Shown here: positions 1 to 7,585 of the stretch, piece after piece
Layout of the letters: the number at the start of each line of letters is the position of its first letter
Position numbering within the stretch: the first letter of the stretch is position 1
DNA from: Akkermansiaceae bacterium UBA2367
Lineage (GTDB): Bacteria > Verrucomicrobiota > Verrucomicrobiia > Verrucomicrobiales > DEV007
Length of the DNA stretch: 12,509 nucleotides
Direction: 5' to 3'
NCBI GenBank assembly: GCA_002344525.1
Contig: DDTJ01000086.1
Span: 1 to 12,509, forward strand
Translations under genes and position numbers: made by a program
Notes under the pieces: generated by a model
The model's database searches: none
The model's input: only the letters and a program-made list of their open reading frames with translations
Told to the model about the DNA's origin: nothing

Positions 1-3
1 CGA

Positions 4-20
4 TAATCTAGGAAAGACCC
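4..20 (+). repeat. Left copy of a 17-bp end repeat (inverted pair)
   Basis: The 17 bases TAATCTAGGAAAGACCC match the reverse complement of 12481-12497 at 16 of 17 positions; only the G at position 16 differs. Similarity stops on both sides of the 17 bases. The core contains CTAG, a tetranucleotide I found only four times by eye in this window. No transposase lies nearby, so calling it a transposon end is unsupported. It could be a dispersed short repeat or an assembly or library artefact. Confidence 0.6.
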
Positions 21-181
21 AAAGCTAAAATCGGGCCGATCTTCCCTCTTTCCAAATGCGGATCGGCACGCGATGGCGTGAGACCAAGGACGGTCCAATG
101 GGCCATCCGACAGGGTCCGGTCCCGCCACTTTGCGCCTTGAAATCCGCCCCGCCCCGCCGGAGACTGGCCCCCGCCCCGAG

Positions 182-1045
182 ATGCGATCCCTGCTCTGCT
201 GCCTGTCCGCCGCGTTTGCCCTGGTCTCCTGCCAGGTGCCCTCCTCCGTGTCGAGGAGGGCGGCCTCGCCCCTGCCGGGCGAGATCAAGGTCTCCCTGCC
301 GCCGCTGGTCGCCGGGCTGGAGGCCCCGACTTGGGGGCAGGCGCCGCCGCCCGCGCCCCAGCCCGAGGGCTGGACCGTGCCGGTACGCGACACCTACACC
401 CAAGTGCGCACGAGCCGCAAGGTCGTGGCGATCACCTTCGATGACGGGCCGCATGGCGAGAACACCCCGCGCCTCCTCGACATGCTCAAGGCCCGGAACA
501 TCAAGGCGACCTTCTACGTCGTGGGGAACATGGTGAAATACAATCCCCATCTCCTCGCTCGCATGATCGCCGAGGGGCACGAGATCGGGAACCACACCGT
601 GAAGCACAACATGCTTGACCGCATGTCCGACGAAGCCCTCCTCGCCGAACTTCGCGCCGCTCACGATCAGATCGTCGAAGCCTGCGGCGTCGCCCCGAGG
701 ACGATGCGCCCGCCCGGCGGGGCCATCAAGAAGGACCAGAAGGCGCTGATGCTGCGCGAACTCGGCTACCCCACGATCATGTGGTCCGTCGATCCCTTGG
801 ACTGGAAGCGCCCCGGCCCGTCGGTGGTCGCGAGCCGTCTCATCAACGGGGCGGCCCCCGGAGGCATCCTCCTCGTCCACGACCTTCACAAACCCACCGT
901 CGACGCCATGCCCGAGACCTTCGACCGGCTCCTCGCGATGGGCTATGAATTCGTCACCGTCACCGAACTGATCGCCCTCGACGAGCCGGAGCCGGAACCC
1001 GAGCCGAAGAAAGAGGAGGCGGAAACGGTGGACGACGGACAATAA
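182..1045 (+). CDS. Polysaccharide deacetylase (NodB homology domain), predicted lipoprotein
   Basis: This 287-residue protein belongs to the carbohydrate esterase 4 / NodB family, metal-dependent enzymes that remove N- or O-acetyl groups from chitin-like polymers, peptidoglycan or exopolysaccharide. The family motifs appear in order: TFDDG (85-89; base and metal Asp), HTVKH (138-142; metal His pair), RPPGG (176-180), DPLDW (204-208) and LVH (231-233). The ATG at 182 was chosen because it gives a short signal peptide ending in a lipobox-like LVSC with Cys17. The frame stays open upstream to an ATG at 56, but that extension is Pro/Arg-rich and would bury the signal. A Pro-rich linker (about 30-70) precedes the domain, and an acidic Glu/Pro tail ends the protein. 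It probably acts at the envelope. The substrate cannot be told from sequence. The next gene starts 12 bp downstream, suggesting an operon. Confidence 0.9.
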   Translation: MRSLLCCLSAAFALVSCQVPSSVSRRAASPLPGEIKVSLPPLVAGLEAPTWGQAPPPAPQPEGWTVPVRDTYTQVRTSRKVVAITFDDGPHGENTPRLLDMLKARNIKATFYVVGNMVKYNPHLLARMIAEGHEIGNHTVKHNMLDRMSDEALLAELRAAHDQIVEACGVAPRTMRPPGGAIKKDQKALMLRELGYPTIMWSVDPLDWKRPGPSVVASRLINGAAPGGILLVHDLHKPTVDAMPETFDRLLAMGYEFVTVTELIALDEPEPEPEPKKEEAETVDDGQ

Positions 1046-1057
1046 AGCAAGCGAACC

Positions 1058-2041
1058 ATGAGCACGGAACCGATCTGGTATTACGAACGCGAAGGCGAAC
1101 GCCACGGCCCCGTCACGGCGGCGGAGATCCTCGACCTCCATCGCGGGGGCAGCCTCGGGCCGCAATCTCTCGTCTGGCGCGAGGGGCTCGGCGATTGGGT
1201 GGCCTTCGCCGAGAGCGAACTCGCCCCCGCGTCCGGCGACCGCCCGTCCCCGCCGCCGGTGCCGTCGGTCCTCTCCCCCGCGACGTTACCTCCGCCACCG
1301 CTGCCGTTCGAACCCTTCACCCCCCGCCAAGCGAGGCTGCGCCCCGGCTTCCGCCCGCGCATCCGGGCGAGCTATGGCCGCGCGTGGGAGTTGCTGAAAT
1401 CCCGTTTCTGGCCGCTCGTCGGCTGCTTCGTCCTCGCTTCTCTGCTCTTCGGTGTGGCGGCACAGCTCTATCTGCCCGCCTTGTTCCTCATGTATCCGAT
1501 TTTGGCCGGGTTCGATTGGTACATCCTCCGCTACGCGAGGGGGAAGGAGGTCAGCATCGACCTGCTTTTCGAGGGCTTCCGCCGCCAGTTCGGGCCACTC
1601 GCCATCGCGAACCTGATCGTCGGAGGGATCAGCCTCGCCATCCTCGTGGTTCTCATCGTCTTGATCGCGCTCTTCGTTGCCGCCATGGCGTCGCTCGGGC
1701 TGAAGCCGGAGGAACCTGGCTTCCTCCTGACGGTCGTGGGCGGCTCTTCCCTCCTGACGATGGTCTTCATGATCCCGCTCACGATTTTCGGCGTGGTTGG
1801 CCATTTCGCGATGATCCTCATCCTCGATTGCGAAATCAAGGCCCGCGAGGCCCTCTCCCTCGGCTGGCAAGCGACGAAGCGGCATCTCTTCAAGTTCCTC
1901 CTCTTCTTTTTCGTGGCGATGGCCCTCTCTTACGCGGGGATATTGGCTCTCTACTTCGGCGTCTTCATCACCGGAGCTTGGGCGTCGATCGCCTTGGTCT
2001 ATCTCTACGAGGACGCCTTCGGCGACGAGACGGCGGGGTGA
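1058..2041 (+). CDS. GYF_2-domain multi-pass membrane protein
   Basis: The 327-residue product starts with a GYF_2 (DUF4339) domain at about residues 5-50, recognised by its WYYEREGERHGPV start, the EILDL segment, LVW and the closing GLGDW. This domain is thought to mediate protein interaction and often sits on the N-terminus of bacterial membrane proteins. A Pro-rich linker (60-90) follows. Residues 118-317 hold roughly five or six hydrophobic segments (about 118-138, 140-157, 180-212, 222-256, 276-317). A charged cytoplasmic-looking loop reading CEIKAREALSLGW precedes the last pair, a pattern I associate with uncharacterised integral membrane proteins of DUF975-like type. The function is unknown. 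It starts 12 bp after the deacetylase stop and ends 73 bp before the stop of the convergent gene. Confidence 0.82.
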   Translation: MSTEPIWYYEREGERHGPVTAAEILDLHRGGSLGPQSLVWREGLGDWVAFAESELAPASGDRPSPPPVPSVLSPATLPPPPLPFEPFTPRQARLRPGFRPRIRASYGRAWELLKSRFWPLVGCFVLASLLFGVAAQLYLPALFLMYPILAGFDWYILRYARGKEVSIDLLFEGFRRQFGPLAIANLIVGGISLAILVVLIVLIALFVAAMASLGLKPEEPGFLLTVVGGSSLLTMVFMIPLTIFGVVGHFAMILILDCEIKAREALSLGWQATKRHLFKFLLFFFVAMALSYAGILALYFGVFITGAWASIALVYLYEDAFGDETAG

Positions 2042-2081
2042 GGCGGGGTAGTGCCGCGAGGCCGTCCAAGGGGTGATCAAT

Positions 2082-2100
2082 CCGCGCCCGATGAGCGCGG
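2082..2100. terminator. Candidate bidirectional hairpin between convergent genes
   Basis: A 6-bp GC-only stem (CCGCGC at 2082-2087, GCGCGG at 2095-2100) with a 7-nt loop lies in the 73 bp between two convergent stops. A smaller stem (AGGC/GCCT, 2105-2115) follows. Neither is followed by a T-run on either strand, so intrinsic termination is only a position-based guess. Confidence 0.3.
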
Positions 2101-2114
2101 CCACAGGCGAAGCC

Positions 2115-4013
2115 TCAAAACGTCTCCACGGGATTCACGCTCTCCGGCAGATCCTCGGGATCGTCGGGATCGGAGTCGCTGTCGAGAAGGGGGAACGCGG
2201 CCAGCTCCTCGACTTCCTCCGGCGCGGCTTCTTCGACCGATGTCGCGGCGGTCGCAGCTTCCTCGGCGGCTGGTTTGGATTTGCCCTTCTTCCCTTTTTT
2301 CTCCTGCTTCGCGGGAGCGGACGTCGCGGCACCCCCTTCCTGCGGCTGCCGCCCGATGGCGAGGCGGGTGTCGGGGAACTCCAGCACGTAGCCCTCGGCG
2401 GTGAGCCACCGCAAATCCTTCAGCACGGCGCGGGCCGCGTCGGACCACTCGGGCGACTCCTCGATGGTGGGGCCTTCGGGGGTTTTGAAACCGGGCACGA
2501 GGGATTCCAGCAAACCCGCCACCGTCGGTTTCGGCGCGGTCTTCACATACTCGACGATGGCGCGGATCGCTTCGGTGAGGCCGTCGCCCTCGTCGAGGAC
2601 CTTGGGACGCACCGCCGAGACATGGAGCGCCTTCTTGCCACGCTTGAAGAAACGCAGTCCCTTCTGCTCGAACTCGCGGCAGAGCGACTGGACGAGCGGC
2701 AGGGGGAAGCCGCGACGCAGCCTCTCGGTCTCCTGCCGGAGATGGGCAAGGAGGCCGGGCGAGAGATGGCGGCCCGGGATGTTCCCCGGCACCACCGCCA
2801 CCGCCGTCTCGACCACGGCGTCGTCGGCGAAATACTGGCGGAAATGGCGGGCCACCTCCTCGATGGACCGGAAGACCAGACCGTCCTCGGCCTTGGCCGG
2901 GGCGGCGGGAGCTTCGGGTTCGCCCTCTGTTTCCGGCTCCGCTTCCGCTTCAGCGGCGGGGACGTCCTCTTCGGGGACCGCTTCTTCGACCCCGGCCTCG
3001 ACCTCGACGAGCGTTTCGGCGACGGCTTCCTCCACCGTGATTTTTTCGACCGGAGCAACTTCCGCCGATTCCTCGACAGGCTCCTCGACAGGAGAGGGTT
3101 GGGTCGGGGACTTGACCCTGTATTGCCGCACCCGGCTGATCTGCTCCTTCCACTTCTCCAGGATCTCCTCGCCGCTCTCCATGCGGATGCGGGACTTGTA
3201 GCGTTCCAAGGACCAGTCGGCGAAGCGATCGCGATGGAGGCGGGCGATGTTGCGCTGGTATTCGTGGTGGTTCGGCGGGCCGAGAATGACGCCGCTGAGA
3301 CCGCACACGGCGATGACGGAGAAATTCCCCGCCGGGGCCTCGACGGCGATGTCCTCGGTGGTGTAGTAGTGCTCCAGCGCGGGGCCGGAGAGGATGTGCG
3401 CGACGGCCTCCTCCCGCGAGAGCCAGAGCGAGGCGTCGGCGAGGCACTGGTGCAGCCTCGCCGGCTCGGTCGCGGTGAAGCGGACGCGGTAGCGCTCGCG
3501 CGCCTCCAGGATCATCTTCGCGAGGTCGGCGAGCGGGAAGGTGCGGAAAGTCTCGCGGATGTGGCGAGTCAGCCCCTCGACGGCGGGGCCGGAAGGTTCG
3601 ATCGAGGCGACGACATCGGCAGCGGGCCGATCCTCGCGGGGACGGTCGTATCCCGGACGGTCGCGGCCCTCGCGGTTCGGTCCAGGGCGGCGATCCCCGC
3701 GTCTCTCCCCGTCGCGCCTTTCGCCGCGCGGTCCTCCGCTGCGGTCCCGGTCGAAACGCCCGCCTCGATCCCCGGAGTCGCGCCGTTCCCCGCGTCCGCC
3801 GAAGCCTCCGCGACGGTCTTCACGGTGTCCGCCGCCACCCCGGCGGTCGTCCCGTCGTCCACCTCCGCCACGGCGCTCGCCACGGTCGCGGCGGTCATCG
3901 TCCTCGGCGAAGCGCTTCGAGAATTCCTGGCGCGGCTCGTCCGCTTTCTCCTGCGCCCAGTCGGGCATCAGGTCGCGGGCGGAAAACTCAAGGGGCTTTT
4001 CTTCTTCGCTCAT
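2115..4013 (-). CDS. Hypothetical protein, RG-rich N-terminus with two conserved-looking blocks
   Basis: This 632-residue protein has no function I can name, though I recall similar ones in Verrucomicrobia. Residues 38-130 are an Arg/Gly/Asp-rich disordered stretch of the kind seen in RNA-binding proteins. Block 1 (about 134-300) looks folded and contains SVIAVCGLSGVILGPPNHH (232-250), then an Arg-rich helical segment. An acidic Glu/Ala/Val linker (305-375) leads to block 2 (about 378-555), which holds FRQYFADDAVVETAVAVVPG, a Lys/Arg patch at 455-461 and an LKDLRWLTAEGYVLEF segment that reads like a winged-helix end. A Lys-rich patch (570-580) and an acidic tail finish it. The gene starts 32 bp after hemL on the same strand, so co-transcription is likely. 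An RNA-linked role is inference from composition and the basic patches only. No transmembrane or signal segment is seen. Confidence 0.75.
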   Translation of the reverse strand: MSEEEKPLEFSARDLMPDWAQEKADEPRQEFSKRFAEDDDRRDRGERRGGGGRRDDRRGGGGHREDRRGGFGGRGERRDSGDRGGRFDRDRSGGPRGERRDGERRGDRRPGPNREGRDRPGYDRPREDRPAADVVASIEPSGPAVEGLTRHIRETFRTFPLADLAKMILEARERYRVRFTATEPARLHQCLADASLWLSREEAVAHILSGPALEHYYTTEDIAVEAPAGNFSVIAVCGLSGVILGPPNHHEYQRNIARLHRDRFADWSLERYKSRIRMESGEEILEKWKEQISRVRQYRVKSPTQPSPVEEPVEESAEVAPVEKITVEEAVAETLVEVEAGVEEAVPEEDVPAAEAEAEPETEGEPEAPAAPAKAEDGLVFRSIEEVARHFRQYFADDAVVETAVAVVPGNIPGRHLSPGLLAHLRQETERLRRGFPLPLVQSLCREFEQKGLRFFKRGKKALHVSAVRPKVLDEGDGLTEAIRAIVEYVKTAPKPTVAGLLESLVPGFKTPEGPTIEESPEWSDAARAVLKDLRWLTAEGYVLEFPDTRLAIGRQPQEGGAATSAPAKQEKKGKKGKSKPAAEEAATAATSVEEAAPEEVEELAAFPLLDSDSDPDDPEDLPESVNPVETF

Positions 4014-4045
4014 TCAATGGACGGAGAGTCGCCGCGAAGGACGGC

Positions 4046-5338
4046 TCACGCCAGTGCAATTTTCAGCGCCTCGCAGGCCACCTCGGCGGTTTTGGCGATC
4101 TCCCCTTCGCCGTGGGCGAGGGAGAGGAAACCGGCCTCGTATTGCGAGGGGGCGAAGTAGACGCCCCGGTCGAGGGCGGCCCAGAAGAACTTCCGGAAGG
4201 CGGCGAAGTCGCTCTGCTTCACGTCGTCCACGTTGTCGACGGCCCCCTCCTTGAAGAAGAGACAGAACATCGAGCCGACGCGATGGAAAACGAGGTCGCG
4301 GCCCAGTTCGCGGAGGGTTCCCCGAACGGCGTCCTCGAAGGCGCGACCGATTTCTTCGAGACGGTTCCATCCGTCGAGGCGCTCCATCTCCTTGAGCTGA
4401 GCGAGGCCAGCGGCGAGGGCGAGGGGATTGCCGGAGAGGGTACCGGCCTGATAGACCGGGCCGAGCGGGGCGAGCTGGTCCATGATCTCCGCTTTGCCCC
4501 CGAAAGCCCCGACGGGCAGGCCACCGCCGATGACCTTGCCCATGGCGGTGAGGTCGGGCGTGATCCCCGTCAGCTCCTGCACCCCGCCCTTGGCGACGCG
4601 GAATCCGGTCATGACCTCGTCGAAGATGAGGACGGTGCCATGCTTCGCGGTGAGGTCGCGGAGGAGTTGCAGATAGCCCTCCTTCGGGAAGACGAGGCCC
4701 GCGTTCGCCGGGATCGGTTCGAGGATGAGGGCGGCGATCTCGTGGCCCTGTTCGGCGAAGACTTGCTCGACGATTTCGGGACGGTTGAAGGGGATCGTGA
4801 TCGTGAGCTTCGCGAAATCGGCGGGCACCCCGGCGCTGTCGGGCTGGCCGAAAGTGAGGGCTCCGCTGCCCGCCGCGACGAGGAGGGAATCGACGTGGCC
4901 ATGGTAGCAGCCCTCGAACTTCACGATCTTGTCGCGCCCGGTGAAGCCGCGGGCGAGGCGGATGGCGCTCATCGTCGCCTCGGTGCCGCTGTTGACCATG
5001 CGCACCTTCTCGACCGAGGGCACGTAGTCGCGGATGGTGCGGGCCATCTCGACCTCGTGGCGGTTCGGAATGCCGAAGCTGACCCCCTCCTTCGCCGCTT
5101 GGGTCACCGCGTCGATCACGACCGAGGGCGCGTGCCCGAGGATGGCCGGTCCCCAGGTGCCGACGTAGTCGATCAGTTCGTTGCCATCGACATCCCAGAT
5201 GCGGGGGCCTCGGGCGCGCTGCACGAAGAAGGGATCGCCGTCCACGTTGCGGAAAGCCCGCACCGGAGAGTTGACCCCGCCGGGGATGACTTCCTTGGCG
5301 GCTTGGAAGAGTTTCGAGGAAAGGGAGCGGTCTGGCAT
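4046..5338 (-). CDS. hemL: Glutamate-1-semialdehyde 2,1-aminomutase
   Basis: HemL is a PLP enzyme that isomerises glutamate-1-semialdehyde to 5-aminolevulinate, the last step of the C5 route into haem and other tetrapyrroles, in the cytoplasm. The 430-residue length and whole layout match the family: PGGVNSPVRAF near the start (19-29), VNSGTEATMSAIRLAR (115-130) for cofactor phosphate binding, CYHGHVDS (144-151), FDEVMTGFR (239-247) with the PLP-ring Asp, the Schiff-base lysine K268 in TAMGKVIGGGLPVGA, and AGTLSGNP (298-305). The ATG at 5338 gives the usual MxxxxSxxLF start. No Shine-Dalgarno sequence is seen. It is the first gene of a probable two-gene operon and lies divergent from a LysR-like regulator. 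Neighbouring haem genes are absent from the window. Confidence 0.96.
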   Translation of the reverse strand: MPDRSLSSKLFQAAKEVIPGGVNSPVRAFRNVDGDPFFVQRARGPRIWDVDGNELIDYVGTWGPAILGHAPSVVIDAVTQAAKEGVSFGIPNRHEVEMARTIRDYVPSVEKVRMVNSGTEATMSAIRLARGFTGRDKIVKFEGCYHGHVDSLLVAAGSGALTFGQPDSAGVPADFAKLTITIPFNRPEIVEQVFAEQGHEIAALILEPIPANAGLVFPKEGYLQLLRDLTAKHGTVLIFDEVMTGFRVAKGGVQELTGITPDLTAMGKVIGGGLPVGAFGGKAEIMDQLAPLGPVYQAGTLSGNPLALAAGLAQLKEMERLDGWNRLEEIGRAFEDAVRGTLRELGRDLVFHRVGSMFCLFFKEGAVDNVDDVKQSDFAAFRKFFWAALDRGVYFAPSQYEAGFLSLAHGEGEIAKTAEVACEALKIALA

Positions 5339-5373
5339 GGGTCGGGAATGAATCGTGTCGCGGAGGTTCCGTC

Positions 5374-5438
5374 AAAGTGGAAGCGGCGTCCCGCCGCTTT
5401 TTTCCTGTCAAGAAGCGGCGGGACGCCGCTTCCACTTT
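5374..5438. repeat. Perfect 26-bp inverted repeat with self-palindromic arms
   Basis: Positions 5374-5399 and 5413-5438 are exact reverse complements around a 13-nt spacer. Each arm contains a 19-nt unit (5381-5399 and 5413-5431) that is itself a hairpin: AAGCGGCG, 3 nt, CGCCGCTT. It lies in the 164 bp between divergent hemL and the LysR-like gene, so it is not a normal terminator position. I recall similar AAGCGGCGTCCCGCCGCTT units in verrucomicrobial intergenic DNA, which would make this a REP-like dispersed element. Only this one pair is seen in the window. It could affect the regulator's leader RNA. Confidence 0.85.
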
Positions 5439-5502
5439 TTCCATCGAACTTTTCCGTTTACGCCGCGCCCTCGCCGCGCTTAGCTGTCCGCCCACCGCCG
5501 CC

Positions 5503-6408
5503 ATGAACGTCCACCATCTCGAACTGTTCTACTACGTGGCCAAGCACGAGGGCATCACCGAGGCGGTGCGAAAGATGCCCTACGGCATCCAGCAGCCGGC
5601 GGTGAGCGGGCAGATCCTGCAGCTCGAAACCCATCTCGGGGTGAAGCTCTTCCAGCGCCGACCCTTCGCCCTGACCCCGGCGGGGGAGGAGCTCTACGAT
5701 TTCATCCAGCCTTTCTTCTCCCGCATCGAGCAGATCACGGCCCGTCTGCGCGGGGAGGAGAGCCGCCACCTCCGCCTCGCCGCCTCGGCCGCGGCCCTCG
5801 GCAATCATCTGCCCGAGGTTCTCCAAGCCTTGCAACGCGAGGTGCCCGCGCTGCGCCTGACCCTGCGCGAAATGAGCAACCCGGAGTTGGAGACGGCCTT
5901 GCGCAAGCAGGAGGCCGACGTCGCCCTCGCCGTGCTGCATCGCAAGGTGGGGCCGGGCATCCAGTCGGCGAAGCTCCTCGACCTGCCCCTCGCCCTCGCC
6001 GCCCCGGCGGCCTGCTCCATCGATTCCTTCGAGGCCCTCGCCGCGACGGCGGGCGGCGGGCAACTGTTGCATCCGCTCATCTCCCTGCCGAGATCCGAAC
6101 CGGTCGCGCAGCTCCTCCAGCGCGGCCTCCTCGCCGCGAAGCTGAAGTGGGAGCCCTCGATGGAGGTCTCGGAACTCGGCCTGATCCTCCGCTACGTGGC
6201 CAAGGGCTTCGGCTTCGGCGTGGCCGTGGACATCCCCGGCGCGGCTTGGCCCGAGGGAGTGAAAAAAATCCGCCTCCCCTCCGAGTTCCCGCCCCTCACC
6301 CTCGGGGCGCTCCACACCGGCGAGCTGAAGCCAGTCGCGGCGCGCTTCCTCGAACTCGTCCGCGAGCACGCCGGGCTGTTGAAGAAGGCGTTGAGAAAGG
6401 GAGGATGA
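5503..6408 (+). CDS. LysR-like transcriptional regulator with atypical helix-turn-helix
   Basis: The 301-residue product has the LysR layout: an N-terminal winged helix-turn-helix (about 4-62, with QPAVSGQILQLETHLGVKLFQRR-type recognition and wing sequence), a linker helix (about 65-85) and a periplasmic-binding-like effector domain (about 88-295). Between the HTH helices it reads EAVRKMPYGIQQPAVS, a few residues longer than the usual LysR turn. The ATG at 5503 was chosen because MNVHHLELFYYVAKHEG is the normal LysR start; the frame stays open upstream to 5377, but that part only translates the intergenic inverted repeat. LysR proteins often control the divergent neighbour, which here is hemL, but no clear T-N11-A operator was found. 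The effector is unknown. Confidence 0.85.
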   Translation: MNVHHLELFYYVAKHEGITEAVRKMPYGIQQPAVSGQILQLETHLGVKLFQRRPFALTPAGEELYDFIQPFFSRIEQITARLRGEESRHLRLAASAAALGNHLPEVLQALQREVPALRLTLREMSNPELETALRKQEADVALAVLHRKVGPGIQSAKLLDLPLALAAPAACSIDSFEALAATAGGGQLLHPLISLPRSEPVAQLLQRGLLAAKLKWEPSMEVSELGLILRYVAKGFGFGVAVDIPGAAWPEGVKKIRLPSEFPPLTLGALHTGELKPVAARFLELVREHAGLLKKALRKGG

Positions 6409-6452
6409 GGGTTCCGTTTTCAGCACCTGAACCCAAGTTGCCAATGATTTCA

Positions 6453-6654
6453 GCGCCAAAGGCACGACTCCATGCCAGCCCAGGCCAAGGGCCTGGGAAC
6501 CCGGCCGCGGAAAACGGGAGAGGGCTGAAGGCCCGACCCATCCCGCCCGGCCAAGCTTGCCTTGCCGCTGGATCGGACCTTCAGCCCTCCCCCCGTCCAC
6601 GGACCGTCAGCTTGGGCCGCTGGCCCAAGCTGATATGGAATGCGCCTTTGGCGC
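6453..6654. repeat. Nested multi-hairpin palindromic element (about 200 bp)
   Basis: The block reads as one imperfect inverted repeat with hairpins inside both arms. The outer arms pair GCGCCAAAGGC (6453-6463) with GCCTTTGGCGC (6644-6654), then TCCAT (6469-6473) with ATGGA (6635-6639). The left arm carries an 8-bp hairpin (CCCAGGCC/GGCCTGGG, 6479-6497). The right arm carries an 11-bp hairpin (CAGCTTGGGCC/GGCCCAAGCTG, 6608-6632). The inner arms AGGGCTGAAGGCCCGA (6521-6536) and 6573-6588 pair at 15 of 16 positions. A 14-nt piece, CCTGGGAACCCGGC (6492-6505), recurs at 10649-10662. It could be a REP-like mobile palindrome, a MITE relic or a structured RNA. Confidence 0.75.
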
Positions 6655-6815
6655 GGAGAGCAGGTCTCGACCCCTTGTCTGAAAAGGCACGAACGGCTCG
6701 TTTTGCTGGGAGACGATTGCCAGTTCTCCAGTCGCCCCCCTTTTTTCCATTTCCAGATCTTCCCAAACCCATTTGTAGCCAATGAGTTCGGACTCTCTGC
6801 TTTCAACCATCCACT

Positions 6816-6834
6816 CTGAACACTGAACACTGAA
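6816..6834 (+). repeat. Short tandem of CTGAACA heptamers
   Basis: CTGAACA occurs at 6816-6822 and 6823-6829, with a partial third copy CTGAA at 6830-6834, ending 11 bp before the HAD start codon. The same CTGAACACTGAA-type text is, in my recollection, common just upstream of genes in Verrucomicrobia and Planctomycetes. Whether it acts in translation or is only a scattered repeat is unknown. Confidence 0.7.
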
Positions 6835-6845
6835 AAACTTCCCCC

Positions 6846-7514
6846 ATGCACGCCCTTCTCTTCGACTTCGACGGACTCATCCTCGACACCGAATTCCCCA
6901 TCTACGAGGCTTGGCGCGACGACTACCTCGCCCATGGCCACGAACTGCCGCTGGAGGTCTACGCCGCTTGCGTGGGCAGCGATTTCAACCGCTTCGATCC
7001 GAAGTCGCATCTCGAATCGCTCGTGGGCCGCGCCATCGACTGGCCTGAACGCGATTTCTGGCGCGAGCGCAACGCCCTTGAGCGGGTGACGCGATTGCCG
7101 CCCCTTCCCGGCGTGGTCGCCCTGCTCGACGCGGCGGCGGCAATGGGGATGCCCTGCGCGGTGGCGTCGAGTTCGCCGCGAAGCTGGGTCGAGGGGCACC
7201 TCGAGCGGCTCGGGCTGCTGGACCGCTTCGCCCTGACCCGCTGTCTCGACGACGTGCGCTCCCCGAAGCCGGAGCCCGACCTTTTCCTCGCGGCGGCAGC
7301 GGGCCTCGGCGTCGCGCCGGGGGAGGCGCTGGTGCTGGAGGATTCGCGGAACGGACTCCTCGCTGCGACGGCGGCGGGATGCCCCTGCGTCGTCGTGCCG
7401 AACCGCGTCACTGCCCATCTCGACTTCACCGGGGCGGCGGCGGTGCTGGAGAGCTTGGAGGCGGTTTCGTTGGAGGGGCTGGAGAAACTGCGGAAGCTGG
7501 GGCGAGTCTCGTAG
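6846..7514 (+). CDS. HAD-superfamily phosphatase, beta-phosphoglucomutase-like
   Basis: This 222-residue cytoplasmic protein is a haloacid dehalogenase-like phosphatase or phosphomutase of the beta-phosphoglucomutase / phosphoglycolate phosphatase group. Motif I is FDFDGLILDTE (6-16), with nucleophile D7 and acid/base D9. Motif II is the SSS cluster at 108-110. The motif III lysine is K141 in RSPKPEPD. Motif IV is EDSRNG (165-170) with the Mg2+ acids E165 and D166. The helical cap lies at about 16-85. All catalytic residues are present and the length is typical. The substrate is not predictable; sugar phosphates are the usual targets. The start is the first ATG after the CTGAACA tandem. It stands alone on its strand and converges on the secretin gene. 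Confidence 0.9.
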   Translation: MHALLFDFDGLILDTEFPIYEAWRDDYLAHGHELPLEVYAACVGSDFNRFDPKSHLESLVGRAIDWPERDFWRERNALERVTRLPPLPGVVALLDAAAAMGMPCAVASSSPRSWVEGHLERLGLLDRFALTRCLDDVRSPKPEPDLFLAAAAGLGVAPGEALVLEDSRNGLLAATAAGCPCVVVPNRVTAHLDFTGAAAVLESLEAVSLEGLEKLRKLGRVS

Positions 7515-7585
7515 CGAATCTGGAACGGACGGGCGCAGGTTTGCGGGAATGCCGAATGCGGCGCGAACCGTGCCGGGCTTCCGCT

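Larger units (their letters stand above)
6409..6845. other. 437-bp intergenic region, repeat-rich, no supported gene
   Basis: This gap between the LysR-like gene and the HAD gene holds a weak 6-bp stem right after the LysR stop (GGGTTC 6409-6414 with GAACCC 6429-6434, no T-run), the nested palindromic element at 6453-6654 and the heptamer tandem at 6816-6834. A 67-codon - strand frame at 6607-6810 is open but overlaps the palindromes and has no recognisable domain. The stretch 6655-6815 otherwise shows nothing I can name. The HAD gene's promoter probably lies here but is not identified. Confidence 0.7.

Noticed and set aside
3569..3898. A Thr/Ala/Val-rich - strand frame inside the RG-rich region
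   Set aside because: It is an alternative frame of the repetitive RG-coding stretch, where low complexity keeps all frames open.
2073..4160. A 695-codon + strand frame opposite the RG-rich protein gene
   Set aside because: It is a shadow of a gene with better composition and a sensible start; it also overlaps the end of hemL.
5377..5502. N-terminal extension of the LysR-like protein from an ATG at 5377
   Set aside because: The extra 42 residues translate the intergenic inverted repeat, and the normal LysR start is at 5503.
6607..6810. A 67-residue - strand gene starting MVESRESELIGYKW
   Set aside because: It overlaps the palindromic element, has no domain and a repeat-like second half; it is more likely non-coding repeat sequence.
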